Shown here piece by piece: positions 26,705 to 34,491 of a stretch of 64,000 bases of DNA. Positions within the stretch are counted from its first letter, which is position 1. The number at the start of each line of letters is the position of its first letter. The notes under the pieces were generated by a model. That model worked only from the letters and a program-made list of their open reading frames with translations. It searched no databases and was not told where the DNA came from. Source of the stretch: BOG-908 sp964242595 (GTDB taxonomy: Bacteria; Pseudomonadota; Alphaproteobacteria; Acetobacterales; Acetobacteraceae); contig CAXTBC010000009.1 in NCBI GenBank assembly GCA_964242595.1, positions 12,234 to 76,233 of the forward strand. The letters run 5' to 3'. Position numbers and translations under genes: made by a program.

Positions 26705-27538
26705 GTTATCGGCGCGTCCGGCCGCTCCGGCGCGGCACTTTGCCGCTCCCTGCTGGCCGACCGTGTAGAGTTCGTCCCCATCGTCCGCGACGCCGCGCGC
26801 TGGGCCGCCACCGGTCTGCCCGGCGAGCCTCGCCTGGCGGACCTCGCGGACCCAGCCGCCCTCCGCGCGGCGCTGGACGGCGCCGAACGCGTCGTCTCCT
26901 GCGCCCACGCCCGCCACGCGCCTGCCGTGCTGGCGGCCGGCCCGGCCGGCGCCACCTTCGTCTTCCTCGGCAGCACCCGCAAATACACCGCCTGGCCGGA
27001 CGCCCACGGGCGCGGCGTACTGGCCGGCGAGGCCGCCTTCCTCGCCTCGGGCCGCCGCGGCGTCATGCTCCACCCCACCATGATCTACGGCGCCGAGGGC
27101 GAGGACAACGTCCGGCGCCTGGCTGCCCTGCTGCGCCGCCTGCCCATCGTCCCGCTACCCGGCGGCGGCCGCGCCTTGGTGCAGCCCATTCACCAGGACG
27201 ACCTGACGCGCTGCATACGCTCCGCCCTGCGCTACCCGTGGACGGAGCCCACCACGCTGGTGATCGCCGGGCCAAGCCCGGTCACCTATGCCGCCTTCGT
27301 GCAGGCGGTGGCCGCGGCGTGCGGTCTGGGCCGGCGCCCGATCCTGCCGGTGCCGGCCTGGCTGCTGATGCGGCTCAGCGCGCTGAGCCGCGCCCTGCCG
27401 TTCCTGCCGGAGATCAGCCCCGAGGAGGTGCAGCGCCTGGCCGAGGACAAGGCGTTCGACACCGCCCAGATGAAGCAGCTCCTCGGCATCAACGCGCGCA
27501 GCCTGTCCGACGGCCTGTCGGTGTCGATGAAGGCCTGA
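26693..27538 (+). CDS. NAD(P)-binding atypical SDR / NmrA-like protein
   Basis: A 281-residue Rossmann-fold protein. A shortened dinucleotide motif, VIGASGRSG, is at residues 5-13; then FVFLGSTRKYTAW, MLHPTMIYGAEGEDN and PIHQDDLTRCI follow, as in atypical (complex I NDUFA9-like) short-chain reductases. Substrate unknown. ATG 26693 sits in the loop of a perfect palindrome and lacks a strong ribosome site, so expression may be low or regulated. It is divergent from rplM. Confidence 0.75.
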   Translation: MIPHVIGASGRSGAALCRSLLADRVEFVPIVRDAARWAATGLPGEPRLADLADPAALRAALDGAERVVSCAHARHAPAVLAAGPAGATFVFLGSTRKYTAWPDAHGRGVLAGEAAFLASGRRGVMLHPTMIYGAEGEDNVRRLAALLRRLPIVPLPGGGRALVQPIHQDDLTRCIRSALRYPWTEPTTLVIAGPSPVTYAAFVQAVAAACGLGRRPILPVPAWLLMRLSALSRALPFLPEISPEEVQRLAEDKAFDTAQMKQLLGINARSLSDGLSVSMKA

Positions 27539-27581
27539 GGCAGCCGGGCTGCTGCCTTGCGGACCGGCCTCCGCCGAACCG

Positions 27582-28454
27582 CTAGATGACGCCGCTCCGC
27601 CACAGCCGGGCCGGAGCAGACAGCGACTTTCCCGACCTGTCGATAAGGTCGGGGTGGATCCGCAACATGTCTTGGCAGTGGGTGCTGTGCATCAGCGCAC
27701 CCAGGTCCGGGAAGTTGATCCGAAGGTAATCGACTGCAACCCCGTTGGCTACCGAGCCCTTTTCCCAGGCCCCGCCACCCGCCTGCGGCGGCCGCGTCAG
27801 GTAATCCTGCGGCTTGACGGTAAAGTTCGGCTGGCTGACGAACTTCGTCAGGTTCGAGATCCAGATCGGCGGTATCATATTCTCCATGAGGCCGCCTACG
27901 TTCGACACCTGGTAGGCGCGGCATGAGAACCGCTCGATCGCCGCGGTTTCCAGCACCATGCAAGAGTCGTCCAGGCCGAACGGCTTGCCCGTGGTCAGCT
28001 TCCACGACCGTCTGCCGGCGAGGAAATGCATGTGGTTGGCGGCGTTCGCCTCGTTGATGGCCGTTGCGATCACCGGCAGACTCGCCGCCGCTCCGGAAGC
28101 AGTGGTCGCTGCAGCGTCGTCCTGGTCGTCGAAAAGGCGCTGCAGCGTTTGGGCGGTGAAGCCTTCCGGACACTTCCAGCCTTGCACCACCCAGTCGTGG
28201 TGCGGACGGGCCAGATCGTGGCCCTTCACCGTCAGGAGGCCGTGAAACCGCAACGTCGTGTCGTTCTCGAACTTGCGCGGCTGCGGCTCCACGGTCGCGT
28301 AGGAACTGTCGAAGTAACCCTTGAAGCCGCGCACGAAATCCTGGGCAAGCGTCACGTTGGTGGCGCCCGGCGGCCCTACGAACACCACACGATAGCGGTT
28401 CAGGTGGTAGTCGCCGACTCCGGACTGAACCTTCAGATCGATAAAATCGGCCAT
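27582..28454 (-). CDS. hypothetical protein
   Basis: 290 residues, not recognised. No signal peptide or membrane segment; soluble mixed alpha/beta composition. The start MADFIDLKVQSGVGDYHLNR follows a good TAGGAG. Noted segments are RFHGLLTVKGHDLARPHHDW, NHMHFLAGRRSW and DLGALMHSTHCQD. Codon use fits the genome, so it is likely a real, expressed gene. It stands alone between the convergent NAD(P)-binding gene and a family B repeat. No function can be given. Confidence 0.6.
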   Translation of the reverse strand: MADFIDLKVQSGVGDYHLNRYRVVFVGPPGATNVTLAQDFVRGFKGYFDSSYATVEPQPRKFENDTTLRFHGLLTVKGHDLARPHHDWVVQGWKCPEGFTAQTLQRLFDDQDDAAATTASGAAASLPVIATAINEANAANHMHFLAGRRSWKLTTGKPFGLDDSCMVLETAAIERFSCRAYQVSNVGGLMENMIPPIWISNLTKFVSQPNFTVKPQDYLTRPPQAGGGAWEKGSVANGVAVDYLRINFPDLGALMHSTHCQDMLRIHPDLIDRSGKSLSAPARLWRSGVI

Positions 28455-28557
28455 TGCGCGCTCCTACCTTCTAGCGGCTCACAACAACCTGCCGGGTATC
28501 GTTACAAACGTGGTGCGTCGGGGATCGTTTCTCGCCAAATACTATACTGACGATCAG

Positions 28558-28712
28558 AAGGGAAAAGGCCAGGGCCTCTGCCCCTCGGCCCCGCTACTGA
28601 CAAGTCCGTAGAAGCTGTTCGTTAAGTTCCTAAACAGAGGGGATCTGGGGCTCGATGCCCGGTCGCAAATGCATGCTGCGCATGACGGAGTTTGGGGCAG
28701 GCCTGTGATAGC
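28558..28712. repeat. family B repeat, full unit without MITE
   Basis: GGCCTCTGCCCCTCGGCCCC at the left, GACAAGTCCGTAGAAGCTG and TTCCTAAACAGAGGGGATCT in the interior, and TGCTGCGCATGACGGAGTTT at the right. It shows the interior without the MITE insertion. Confidence 0.7.
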
Positions 28713-28722
28713 TTATAGACCA

Positions 28723-29361
28723 TCACCCGCTGCTGAACGCCTGCCGCAACCCGTCCAGCGTGATCTGTGCCGCCAGCGCCGCCAGCAACACCCCCAGCAC
28801 CCGCCCCGCCACGCTGGCTCCTGTGTCGCCCAGCGCCCGCGCGATCCACTTCGCCCCCAGCAGGCACGCGAACGTCAGCCCGACGCTGACGGCCACCGCC
28901 GCCTCGATCGCCAGAACCTTCCAGGGATCGCCGCCGGCATGCGAGTGCAGCACGACCATCGTCGTCATCCCGCCCGGCCCGGCAATCAGCGGAATCCCCA
29001 GCGGGAAGATCGCGATGTCATCCTCCGTCCGGATCGCCGCCTGACGCTCCTGGTCGGTGTCGCGCAGGGCGTGGCTGCCGCGCACCATGTCGGCCGCCGT
29101 CATGAACAGCAGGATGCCGCCCGCCACCCGCATCGCCGGCAATCCTATGCCCAGAGATGCCAGCAGGCCCTCGCCCGCCAGCCCAAACACCGCCAGCACC
29201 ACGAACGCCAGCAGGCAGGCGCGCCTGGCCTGGCTGTCGCGCTCGCGTTGCGTGTCGTGCGGCGTCATCGCGGCGAACACGACGGCCGTGCCGGGCGGAT
29301 CCACGATCACCAGCAAGGCCACGACGGCGTAGAAGAACGTGTTCAGGCTGGACCAGTGCAT
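28723..29361 (-). CDS. MarC family membrane protein
   Basis: A 212-residue protein with six predicted membrane helices. It has the family-typical VIVDPPGTAVVFAAMT near the N-terminus, RVAGGILLFMTAADM and FPLGIPLIAGPGGMTTMVV. MarC/YchE proteins were once linked to multiple antibiotic resistance but have no proven transport activity. It is followed upstream by a family A repeat and mobA on the same strand. Confidence 0.9.
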   Translation of the reverse strand: MHWSSLNTFFYAVVALLVIVDPPGTAVVFAAMTPHDTQRERDSQARRACLLAFVVLAVFGLAGEGLLASLGIGLPAMRVAGGILLFMTAADMVRGSHALRDTDQERQAAIRTEDDIAIFPLGIPLIAGPGGMTTMVVLHSHAGGDPWKVLAIEAAVAVSVGLTFACLLGAKWIARALGDTGASVAGRVLGVLLAALAAQITLDGLRQAFSSG

Positions 29362-29391
29362 AAAGAGAATAGTCGGCTATTCCCCGTAAGC

Positions 29392-29451
29392 GCGCGACAG
29401 CGGAGTCAAAGTTTTTTGGTTCTTTTTTTCAAAAAAGAACCGCTTGCTTCC
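29392..29451. repeat. family A repeat (half-unit) overlapping the mobA 3' end
   Basis: AAAGTTTTTTGGTTCTTTTT, then TTCAAAAAAGAACCGCTTGC. On the minus strand it encodes the last residues RKQAVLF and the TGA of mobA. Confidence 0.8.
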
Positions 29452-30007
29452 TGACCTCCTCCAAATCCGCCGCGGTGTTCACGTTGAGAAACGGATCCGG
29501 AACGTCCGCGAACCACACCGCCCGCATCCCGATCACCCCGCCGAACGCCCGCACACGCCCGGAGGCCTGGTCCGCAAGCCAGGTCGCCAGCGCCGCCCGG
29601 CACGCCACCGGCCACACCGCCACCAGCGGGTGCACGCCCGCCGCGTTCTCGGCCCAGGCCGGCGCTGCCCCCAGCCGCGTCACAAGATGGCGCGGCACGA
29701 AAGGCGTATCGCCGGGCACGCTCAGCAGCGAGGAGGCACCTTCCTGCTCGGCCCAGGCCAGCCCGCGCAGCACCCCGCCCAGCGGCCCGCGGCCCGTCAC
29801 CTCGTCGGCCAGCACAGGCCTGCCCAGATGCGCGTAGCGCGCCGCCTCGCCGTTGGCCGAGACCGCCACGGCGCCCACTTGCGGCGCCACCCGCGCCAGC
29901 ACGTGCCCGATCAGGCTGTGCCCGCCGGCCTGCAGCAGCGCCTTGTCCACCCCGCCCAGGCGGGTGGCTCGGCCGCCCGCCAGGATCACGGCAACGACGT
30001 CACTCAT
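29429..30007 (-). CDS. mobA: molybdenum cofactor guanylyltransferase
   Basis: A 192-residue MobA. It transfers GMP from GTP to Mo-molybdopterin to make the guanine dinucleotide cofactor. The N-terminal nucleotide motif VILAGGRATRLGGVDKALL is intact, with LADEVTGRGPLGGVLRGLAW, LSVPGDTPFV (metal-binding Asp) and the C-terminal FLNVNTAADL. Its final residues and stop codon come from a family A repeat, so the native C-terminus was replaced or extended by a few residues. It lies just downstream of tRNA-His on the same strand. Confidence 0.92.
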   Translation of the reverse strand: MSDVVAVILAGGRATRLGGVDKALLQAGGHSLIGHVLARVAPQVGAVAVSANGEAARYAHLGRPVLADEVTGRGPLGGVLRGLAWAEQEGASSLLSVPGDTPFVPRHLVTRLGAAPAWAENAAGVHPLVAVWPVACRAALATWLADQASGRVRAFGGVIGMRAVWFADVPDPFLNVNTAADLEEVRKQAVLF

Positions 30008-30023
30008 GCGGGAGCGGGGAAGA

Positions 30024-30100
30024 TGGGGCGAACGACGGGGATCGAACCCGCGACAACCGGTACCACAAACCGGCGCTCTACCAACTGAGCTACGTCCGCC
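30024..30100 (-). tRNA. tRNA-His (anticodon GTG)
   Basis: A full cloverleaf. The acceptor stem GCGGACG pairs with CGTTCGC; D-arm GCTCAGTTGGTAGAGC; anticodon loop TTGTGGT with GTG; T-arm with GGTTCGATCCC. The gene itself encodes the extra 5' G (G-1) opposite C73, the bacterial histidine identity pair, and a 3' CCA (30026-30024). Some alphaproteobacteria lack G-1; this one has it. Confidence 0.95.
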
Positions 30101-30162
30101 ACATGTGGGCCGCGATGTAGGGCGATTGGGCTCGCGGCGTCAACGGCGGGGGTTGGAAAGGA

Positions 30163-30294
30163 AGCAAGGCCTTCTTTTTCGAAAAAAAAGCAAAAGACTT
30201 GTGCTGACTCGGCGTGCGCTGCCGGACAGAACCGCGACAGCACGGACAAGAGTTTTTTGCTCCTTTTTTGCAAAAAAGAAGGCCTTGCTTCCTC
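30163..30294. repeat. family A repeat, complete pair
   Basis: The clearest symmetric copy: it begins GGAAGCAAGGCCTTCTTTTT and ends AAAAAAGAAGGCCTTGCTTC, with smaller AAAAGACTTGTGCT / GACAAGAGTTTTTTGC elements inside and a GC-rich centre. It lies between tRNA-His and the aminotransferase stop. Confidence 0.88.
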
Positions 30295-31460
30295 TAAGCC
30301 GCCACAAGGCGTCCCCCGAAATACCGTCCCAGTCGCGCGCAAGCCTCGTCCAGCACCTCGTCCTTCTTGCAGAACGCAAACCGCACCCAGCCTTGTGGCG
30401 CATCGCTGTCGTAGAACGCGCTCACCGGGATCGCCGCCACGCCCGCACGCTGCGTGCTGTGCCGGCAGAACGCCAGGTCGTCGCCCTCGAACCCCAGCCC
30501 GGCGTAGTCGGCGGTCACGAAATACCCGCCCTGCGCCGGCATTACGCCGAACCCCACCGCCGCCAGCCCGGCCGAGAGCCGCGCGCACTTGGCCGCCAGC
30601 GCGCCGGACAGCCCGGCGAAGTAGCCGTCCTCCTTGGCCAAACCGTAGGCCACCGCCCGCTGCAGGTTCGGCGGCGTGGTGAAGGTCAGGTTCTGGTGCG
30701 CCTTGGCCACCACGCCCACCAGCGCCGGCGGCCCGCTCACGTAACCCACCTTCCAGCCGGTCAGCGAGAACGTCTTGCCCGCGCTGCCCACGCGCAGGCA
30801 CCGCTCGGCCATCCCGGGCAGGCTCATCAGCGGCACGTGCAGGGCAGGGGGGAACACTAGGTGCTCGTACACCTCGTCGCAGATCGCCACCGCATCATGC
30901 GCCGCCACCAGCCCGGCGACGAAGCCCAGCTCCTCGCGCGTGAACACCTTGCCTGTTGGGTTCATCGGCGTGTTCAGCAGGATCGCCCGCGTGCGCGGCC
31001 CGAACGCGGCGGCCAGCGCCTCGCGCGGCAGCGTCCAGTCCGGCGGTTCCAGCCTTACCAGCCTGGGCACCGCGCCCAGCAGCCGCACCACCGGCAGGTA
31101 GGTGTCGTAGAGCGGCTCGATCAGCACGACTTCGTCGCCGGGGTTGAGCGTGGCCATCAGGCACGCCGTCAGCGCCTCGGTGGCGCCGCTGGTCACTACC
31201 ACGCCGGCCGCCGGGTCAACCTCCAGCCCCCAGAACCGCCGGTTCGCGTCCGCCACCGCCGCCCGCAGCTCCGGCACTCCGGTCAGCGGCGGGTATTGGT
31301 TGCGCCCGTCCATCAGCGCGTCGGCCGCCGCGCGCACCACGTCGGCCGGCCCCTCGGTGTCGGGGAAACCCTGCCCCAAATTGATCGCGCCGTGCTCGGC
31401 TGCCAGCGCCGACATCACCGTAAAGATCGTTGTGCCGGCGCGCGAGAGCCTGTCGTTCAT
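30294..31460 (-). CDS. class I/II PLP aminotransferase (DapC/methionine or kynurenine aminotransferase-like)
   Basis: A 388-residue fold-type I aminotransferase. It has INLGQGFPDTEGP near the N-terminus, TSGATEALTA, the NTPMNPTGK motif (Asn167), Asp195 in CDEVYEHL and the PLP lysine Lys229 in GSAGKTFSLTGWKVG. The family includes N-succinyldiaminopimelate, methionine (YbdL) and kynurenine aminotransferases; sequence alone cannot pick one. ATG 31460 was preferred over 31532, which adds a poorly conserved lead. It is divergent from glnB. Confidence 0.87.
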   Translation of the reverse strand: MNDRLSRAGTTIFTVMSALAAEHGAINLGQGFPDTEGPADVVRAAADALMDGRNQYPPLTGVPELRAAVADANRRFWGLEVDPAAGVVVTSGATEALTACLMATLNPGDEVVLIEPLYDTYLPVVRLLGAVPRLVRLEPPDWTLPREALAAAFGPRTRAILLNTPMNPTGKVFTREELGFVAGLVAAHDAVAICDEVYEHLVFPPALHVPLMSLPGMAERCLRVGSAGKTFSLTGWKVGYVSGPPALVGVVAKAHQNLTFTTPPNLQRAVAYGLAKEDGYFAGLSGALAAKCARLSAGLAAVGFGVMPAQGGYFVTADYAGLGFEGDDLAFCRHSTQRAGVAAIPVSAFYDSDAPQGWVRFAFCKKDEVLDEACARLGRYFGGRLVAA

Positions 31461-31570
31461 CCACCCAACCTTCCCTGAACCGGGTTCACTGCCCAAAAAA
31501 CCGGCAGCAACTTGGCGCGCGGCCACCGCCATGCGAAACCCGGAGCAAAGAACCGCCCGGGAGGCGTTAG

Positions 31571-31909
31571 ATGAAAAAAATAGAAGCCGTGATCAAGCCC
31601 TTCAAGCTGGACGAGGTGAAGGAGGCGCTGCACGAGGTCGGCCTGCAAGGCCTTACCGTGATCGAGGCGAAGGGTTTCGGCCGCCAGAAAGGCCACACCG
31701 AACTCTACCGCGGCGCCGAGTATGTGGTGGACTTCCTGCCCAAAGTGAAGATCGAGGTGCTGTGCGACGACGCCATCGCCGAGCGCGCCGTGGACGCCAT
31801 CATCACCGCGGCCCGTACCGGGCGGATCGGCGACGGCAAGATTTTCGTCACCGCCATTGAGGAGGTGGTGCGGATCCGGACTGGGGAACGGGGGGAGGCG
31901 GCGCTTTAG
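31571..31909 (+). CDS. glnB: nitrogen regulatory protein P-II
   Basis: A 112-residue PII trimer subunit, exact family length. It begins MKKIEAVIKPFKLDEVKEAL, and the T-loop YRGAEYVVDFLPKVK carries the uridylylation site Tyr51. GRIGDGKIFV is the C-terminal signature. PII senses 2-oxoglutarate and ATP/ADP and controls GlnE, NtrB and, indirectly, GlnA. A GGGAGG site precedes the ATG. It is followed by glnA after a family A half-repeat, the standard glnB-glnA pair. Confidence 0.97.
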   Translation: MKKIEAVIKPFKLDEVKEALHEVGLQGLTVIEAKGFGRQKGHTELYRGAEYVVDFLPKVKIEVLCDDAIAERAVDAIITAARTGRIGDGKIFVTAIEEVVRIRTGERGEAAL

Positions 31910-31913
31910 GCAC

Positions 31914-31961
31914 AGGAAGCAAGCGGTTCTTTTTTGAAAAAAAGAACCAAAAAACTTTTGG
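31914..31961. repeat. family A half-unit between glnB and glnA
   Basis: AGGAAGCAAGCGGTTCTTTT followed by AAAAAAGAACCAAAAAACTT. It is placed in the only gap of a co-transcribed pair, where it could act as an attenuating hairpin. Confidence 0.8.
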
Positions 31962-32048
31962 GCCCTGTCGGCGGCCCACCGGACAGGCCTTGCCTTCCTG
32001 GCCTTTATCTTGCTCAACACCCTCGCATAACAACAGGACGATTCCGCC

Positions 32049-33485
32049 ATGGCCAAGAAGGTCCAGCAAGCCGAACCCTCCGCCGTCTCCAAGTGCCTGG
32101 AGCTGATGCGCGAGAACTCGGTCGAGTACGTGGACCTTCGCTTCACCGACCCGCGCGGCAAGTGGCAGCACACCGCCCAGCACGTCTCCACCATCGACGA
32201 GGACGCCTTCCGCGACGGCGTCATGTTCGACGGCTCGTCCATCGCCGGCTGGAAGGCGATCAACGAGAGCGACATGATCCTGATGCCGGACCCGGCCAGC
32301 GCGGTGATGGACCCGTTCGCCGCCAAGCCCAGCATGATCCTGTTCTGCGACATCATCGAGCCCAGCACCGGCCAGCCCTACGCGCGCGACCCGCGCAGCA
32401 CCGCCAAAAAGGCCGAAGCGTATGTCGCCGCTTCGGGCGTGGGCGATACCGCCTATTTCGGCCCCGAAGCCGAGTTCTTCATCTTCGACAGCGTGAAGTT
32501 CGGCACCGGTGGCAATTACGGCCATTACAAGCTGGAATCGTCCGAAGGCCCTGACGCCTCGATGAAGGACTACCCCGAAGGCAACATGGGCCATCGCCCC
32601 GGCGTCAAGGGCGGCTACTTCCCCGTGCCCCCGGTCGACAGCGAGAGCGACCTGCGCGCCGAGATGCTCTCGGCGATGGGCGAGATGGGCCTGCCGATCG
32701 AGAAGCACCACCACGAGGTGGCACAGAGCCAGCACGAGCTGGGCACCAAGTTCGGCCCGCTGGTGATCAGCGCCGACCAGATGCAGATCTACAAGTACTG
32801 CGTGCACAACGTGGCCCACAGCTACGGCAAGACCGCCACCTTCATGCCCAAGCCGGTCTATGGCGACAACGGCAGCGGCATGCACGTCCACCAGTCGATC
32901 TGGAAGGACGGCCGACCGGTGTTCGCCGGCAACGCCTACGCAGACCTGTCGGAGACCGCGCTGCACTACATCGGCGGCATCATCAAGCACGCCAAGGCGC
33001 TGAACGCCTTCACCAACCCCAGCACTAACAGCTACAAGCGGCTGATCCCGGGGTTCGAGGCGCCGGTCCTGCTCGCCTACTCGGCGCGCAACCGCTCGGC
33101 CTCCTGCCGCATCCCCTACGCCACCAACCCGAAAGCCAAGCGCGTGGAGGTCCGCTTCCCTGACCCCACCGCCAATCCCTACCTCGCGTTTGCCGCCATG
33201 CTGATGGCCGGGCTGGACGGCATCCGCAACAAGATCCACCCCGGCGAGCCGATGGACAAGGACCTCTACGACCTGCCGCCCGACGAGCTGAAGGACATCC
33301 CCACCGTGTGCGGCTCGCTGCGGGAGGCTCTGGGTGCGCTGGCGGCCGACCACGAGTTCCTGCTGGCTGGCGACGTGTTCAGCCGCGACCAGATCGAGAG
33401 CTACATCGAGCTGAAATGGGGCGAGGTGTACCGCTTCGAGCACACGCCGCATCCGGTGGAGTTCGAGATGTACTACTCGGTCTAA
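32049..33485 (+). CDS. glnA: glutamine synthetase type I
   Basis: A 478-residue GSI-beta subunit. It makes glutamine from glutamate, ammonia and ATP as a dodecamer. Seen are MFDGSSIAGWKAINESDM near the N-terminus, the catalytic GPEAEFFIFD, NGSGMHVHQS, the Glu-flap region and FPDPTANPYLAF. The adenylylation tyrosine is Tyr407 in DLYDLPPDE. Control is therefore likely by GlnE adenylylation and PII. Full length, intact. Confidence 0.97.
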   Translation: MAKKVQQAEPSAVSKCLELMRENSVEYVDLRFTDPRGKWQHTAQHVSTIDEDAFRDGVMFDGSSIAGWKAINESDMILMPDPASAVMDPFAAKPSMILFCDIIEPSTGQPYARDPRSTAKKAEAYVAASGVGDTAYFGPEAEFFIFDSVKFGTGGNYGHYKLESSEGPDASMKDYPEGNMGHRPGVKGGYFPVPPVDSESDLRAEMLSAMGEMGLPIEKHHHEVAQSQHELGTKFGPLVISADQMQIYKYCVHNVAHSYGKTATFMPKPVYGDNGSGMHVHQSIWKDGRPVFAGNAYADLSETALHYIGGIIKHAKALNAFTNPSTNSYKRLIPGFEAPVLLAYSARNRSASCRIPYATNPKAKRVEVRFPDPTANPYLAFAAMLMAGLDGIRNKIHPGEPMDKDLYDLPPDELKDIPTVCGSLREALGALAADHEFLLAGDVFSRDQIESYIELKWGEVYRFEHTPHPVEFEMYYSV

Positions 33486-33556
33486 GCTTGGGGCTCTGCC
33501 CCAAACCCCGTTGTGCCCAGCACGCATACGCACGACGGGGCCCTGGCCTTGCCTTA
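33485..33556. repeat. family B repeat, short form
   Basis: CTTGGGGCTCTGCCCCAAAC, then GCACGCATACGCACGACGGG. It lies directly after the glnA stop; the GGGGCTCTGCCCC palindrome could act as a terminator stem. Confidence 0.7.
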
Positions 33557-33559
33557 ACC

Positions 33560-34030
33560 TTACTGCGGAATATCCGCCTGCGCAGCCTGCGGCACAACCG
33601 AGTCGATCAACCGGACCGACTCGTCCACCCGCCCAGCCCCCAGCGCCTGCAACGCTCGCGAGATCTGCGTCACCACCGCGCCTGCGGCCGGCACACGCTC
33701 GCTGCCGCGCACCACCGAGCGGTCTAGCGCCCGGGTCTCCGCCCGCTCCAGCGCCTCCTGGGCCTCACCCGTCCGTCCCGCCTGCAACGCCGCACGCGCG
33801 TCCAGCAGCAGCGTCTGCAGGTTGTCGCCCGCGGGCGGCGCCGGCAGGTTCGGCGCCAGCTCCGAATGCGTGGTGTCCGGCGACAGCTTGCCGGCCTTGT
33901 CGGAGCGCGGCAGCGACTGTCCGGTGCCGACCTGGTTGCCAGGCCGTGCCCCATCGGCACCCGGCTGCGAAGCGGCAGCCAGCGCGCAGGCGGCGGCGAG
34001 GACGAAGGGCAAGCGGAACAGGTGGCGCAT
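33560..34030 (-). CDS. small exported protein of unknown function
   Basis: About 156 residues with a signal peptide (MRHLFRLPFVLAAACALAAA) from ATG 34030. The mature part starts with a Gly/Pro-rich stretch, then two helical TPR-like segments, LLLDARAALQAGRTGEAQEA and ISRALQALGAGRVDES. No family is recognised with certainty. A longer start at 34066 would precede the signal peptide and is unlikely. It is followed upstream by a 46-residue gene on the same strand. Confidence 0.65.
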   Translation of the reverse strand: MRHLFRLPFVLAAACALAAASQPGADGARPGNQVGTGQSLPRSDKAGKLSPDTTHSELAPNLPAPPAGDNLQTLLLDARAALQAGRTGEAQEALERAETRALDRSVVRGSERVPAAGAVVTQISRALQALGAGRVDESVRLIDSVVPQAAQADIPQ

Positions 34031-34062
34031 GACGGCAGACTGCCCCGCCCCGGTTGCGCCGA

Positions 34063-34203
34063 TCAAGCCGGCTTGGTGTCCTCCGGTCCGGTGCTGCCGC
34101 CGACCGCGGGCGGGTCGCTGGCCGGAAACGTATCCTCCAGGACGTCGTCCCGGTCGGCCTCCTGCTCCTCGCGCCCTGTGCCGTCCTGCTGCGTGCCGCT
34201 CAT
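34063..34203 (-). CDS. 46-residue acidic protein with DTFPASDPPA motif
   Basis: A very small hydrophilic protein, MSGTQQDGTGREEQEADRDD at the start, then LEDTFPASDPPAVGGSTG. The motif DxLEDTFPASDPPA recurs in short alphaproteobacterial hypothetical proteins (from memory); its role is unknown. A GGGAGG ribosome site precedes ATG 34203. The larger frame starting at 34356 has a basic, non-conserved lead. It is likely disordered. Confidence 0.6.
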   Translation of the reverse strand: MSGTQQDGTGREEQEADRDDVLEDTFPASDPPAVGGSTGPEDTKPA

Positions 34204-34491
34204 CGGTGCCTCCCTCAACAGCACGACCAACGTTTCACGCGGCACGCCGGTTTGCCGTGCTGCCGCGGCCGTGCGGAAGCGGACCCCATGCCGACGCGCC
34301 ACGTAACGCACGCGGCCGGCACAAGTGCTGTGTCTGTCCAGCAACAGATCGTTCACGCGCGCTTGACGCTTTTAGTGTGCCCACCCTAACGTTTCGCAAC
34401 AGTCGATGTCGGGCTGTCACTACCGTAACGGTTTCGGCGAGGCATCGTCAGACCGGACATAGATCCGGCGGCGTTCAGGGGGATTTAGGGC

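Noticed and set aside
30163..30294. CRISPR-like direct repeats
   Set aside because: The repeats are inverted pairs scattered singly between genes, without regular spacing or spacers; no cas genes are present.
31494..31570. Sigma-54 promoter before glnB
   Set aside because: Expected from known regulation, but no TGGCAC-N5-TTGCA match could be seen in the short upstream region.
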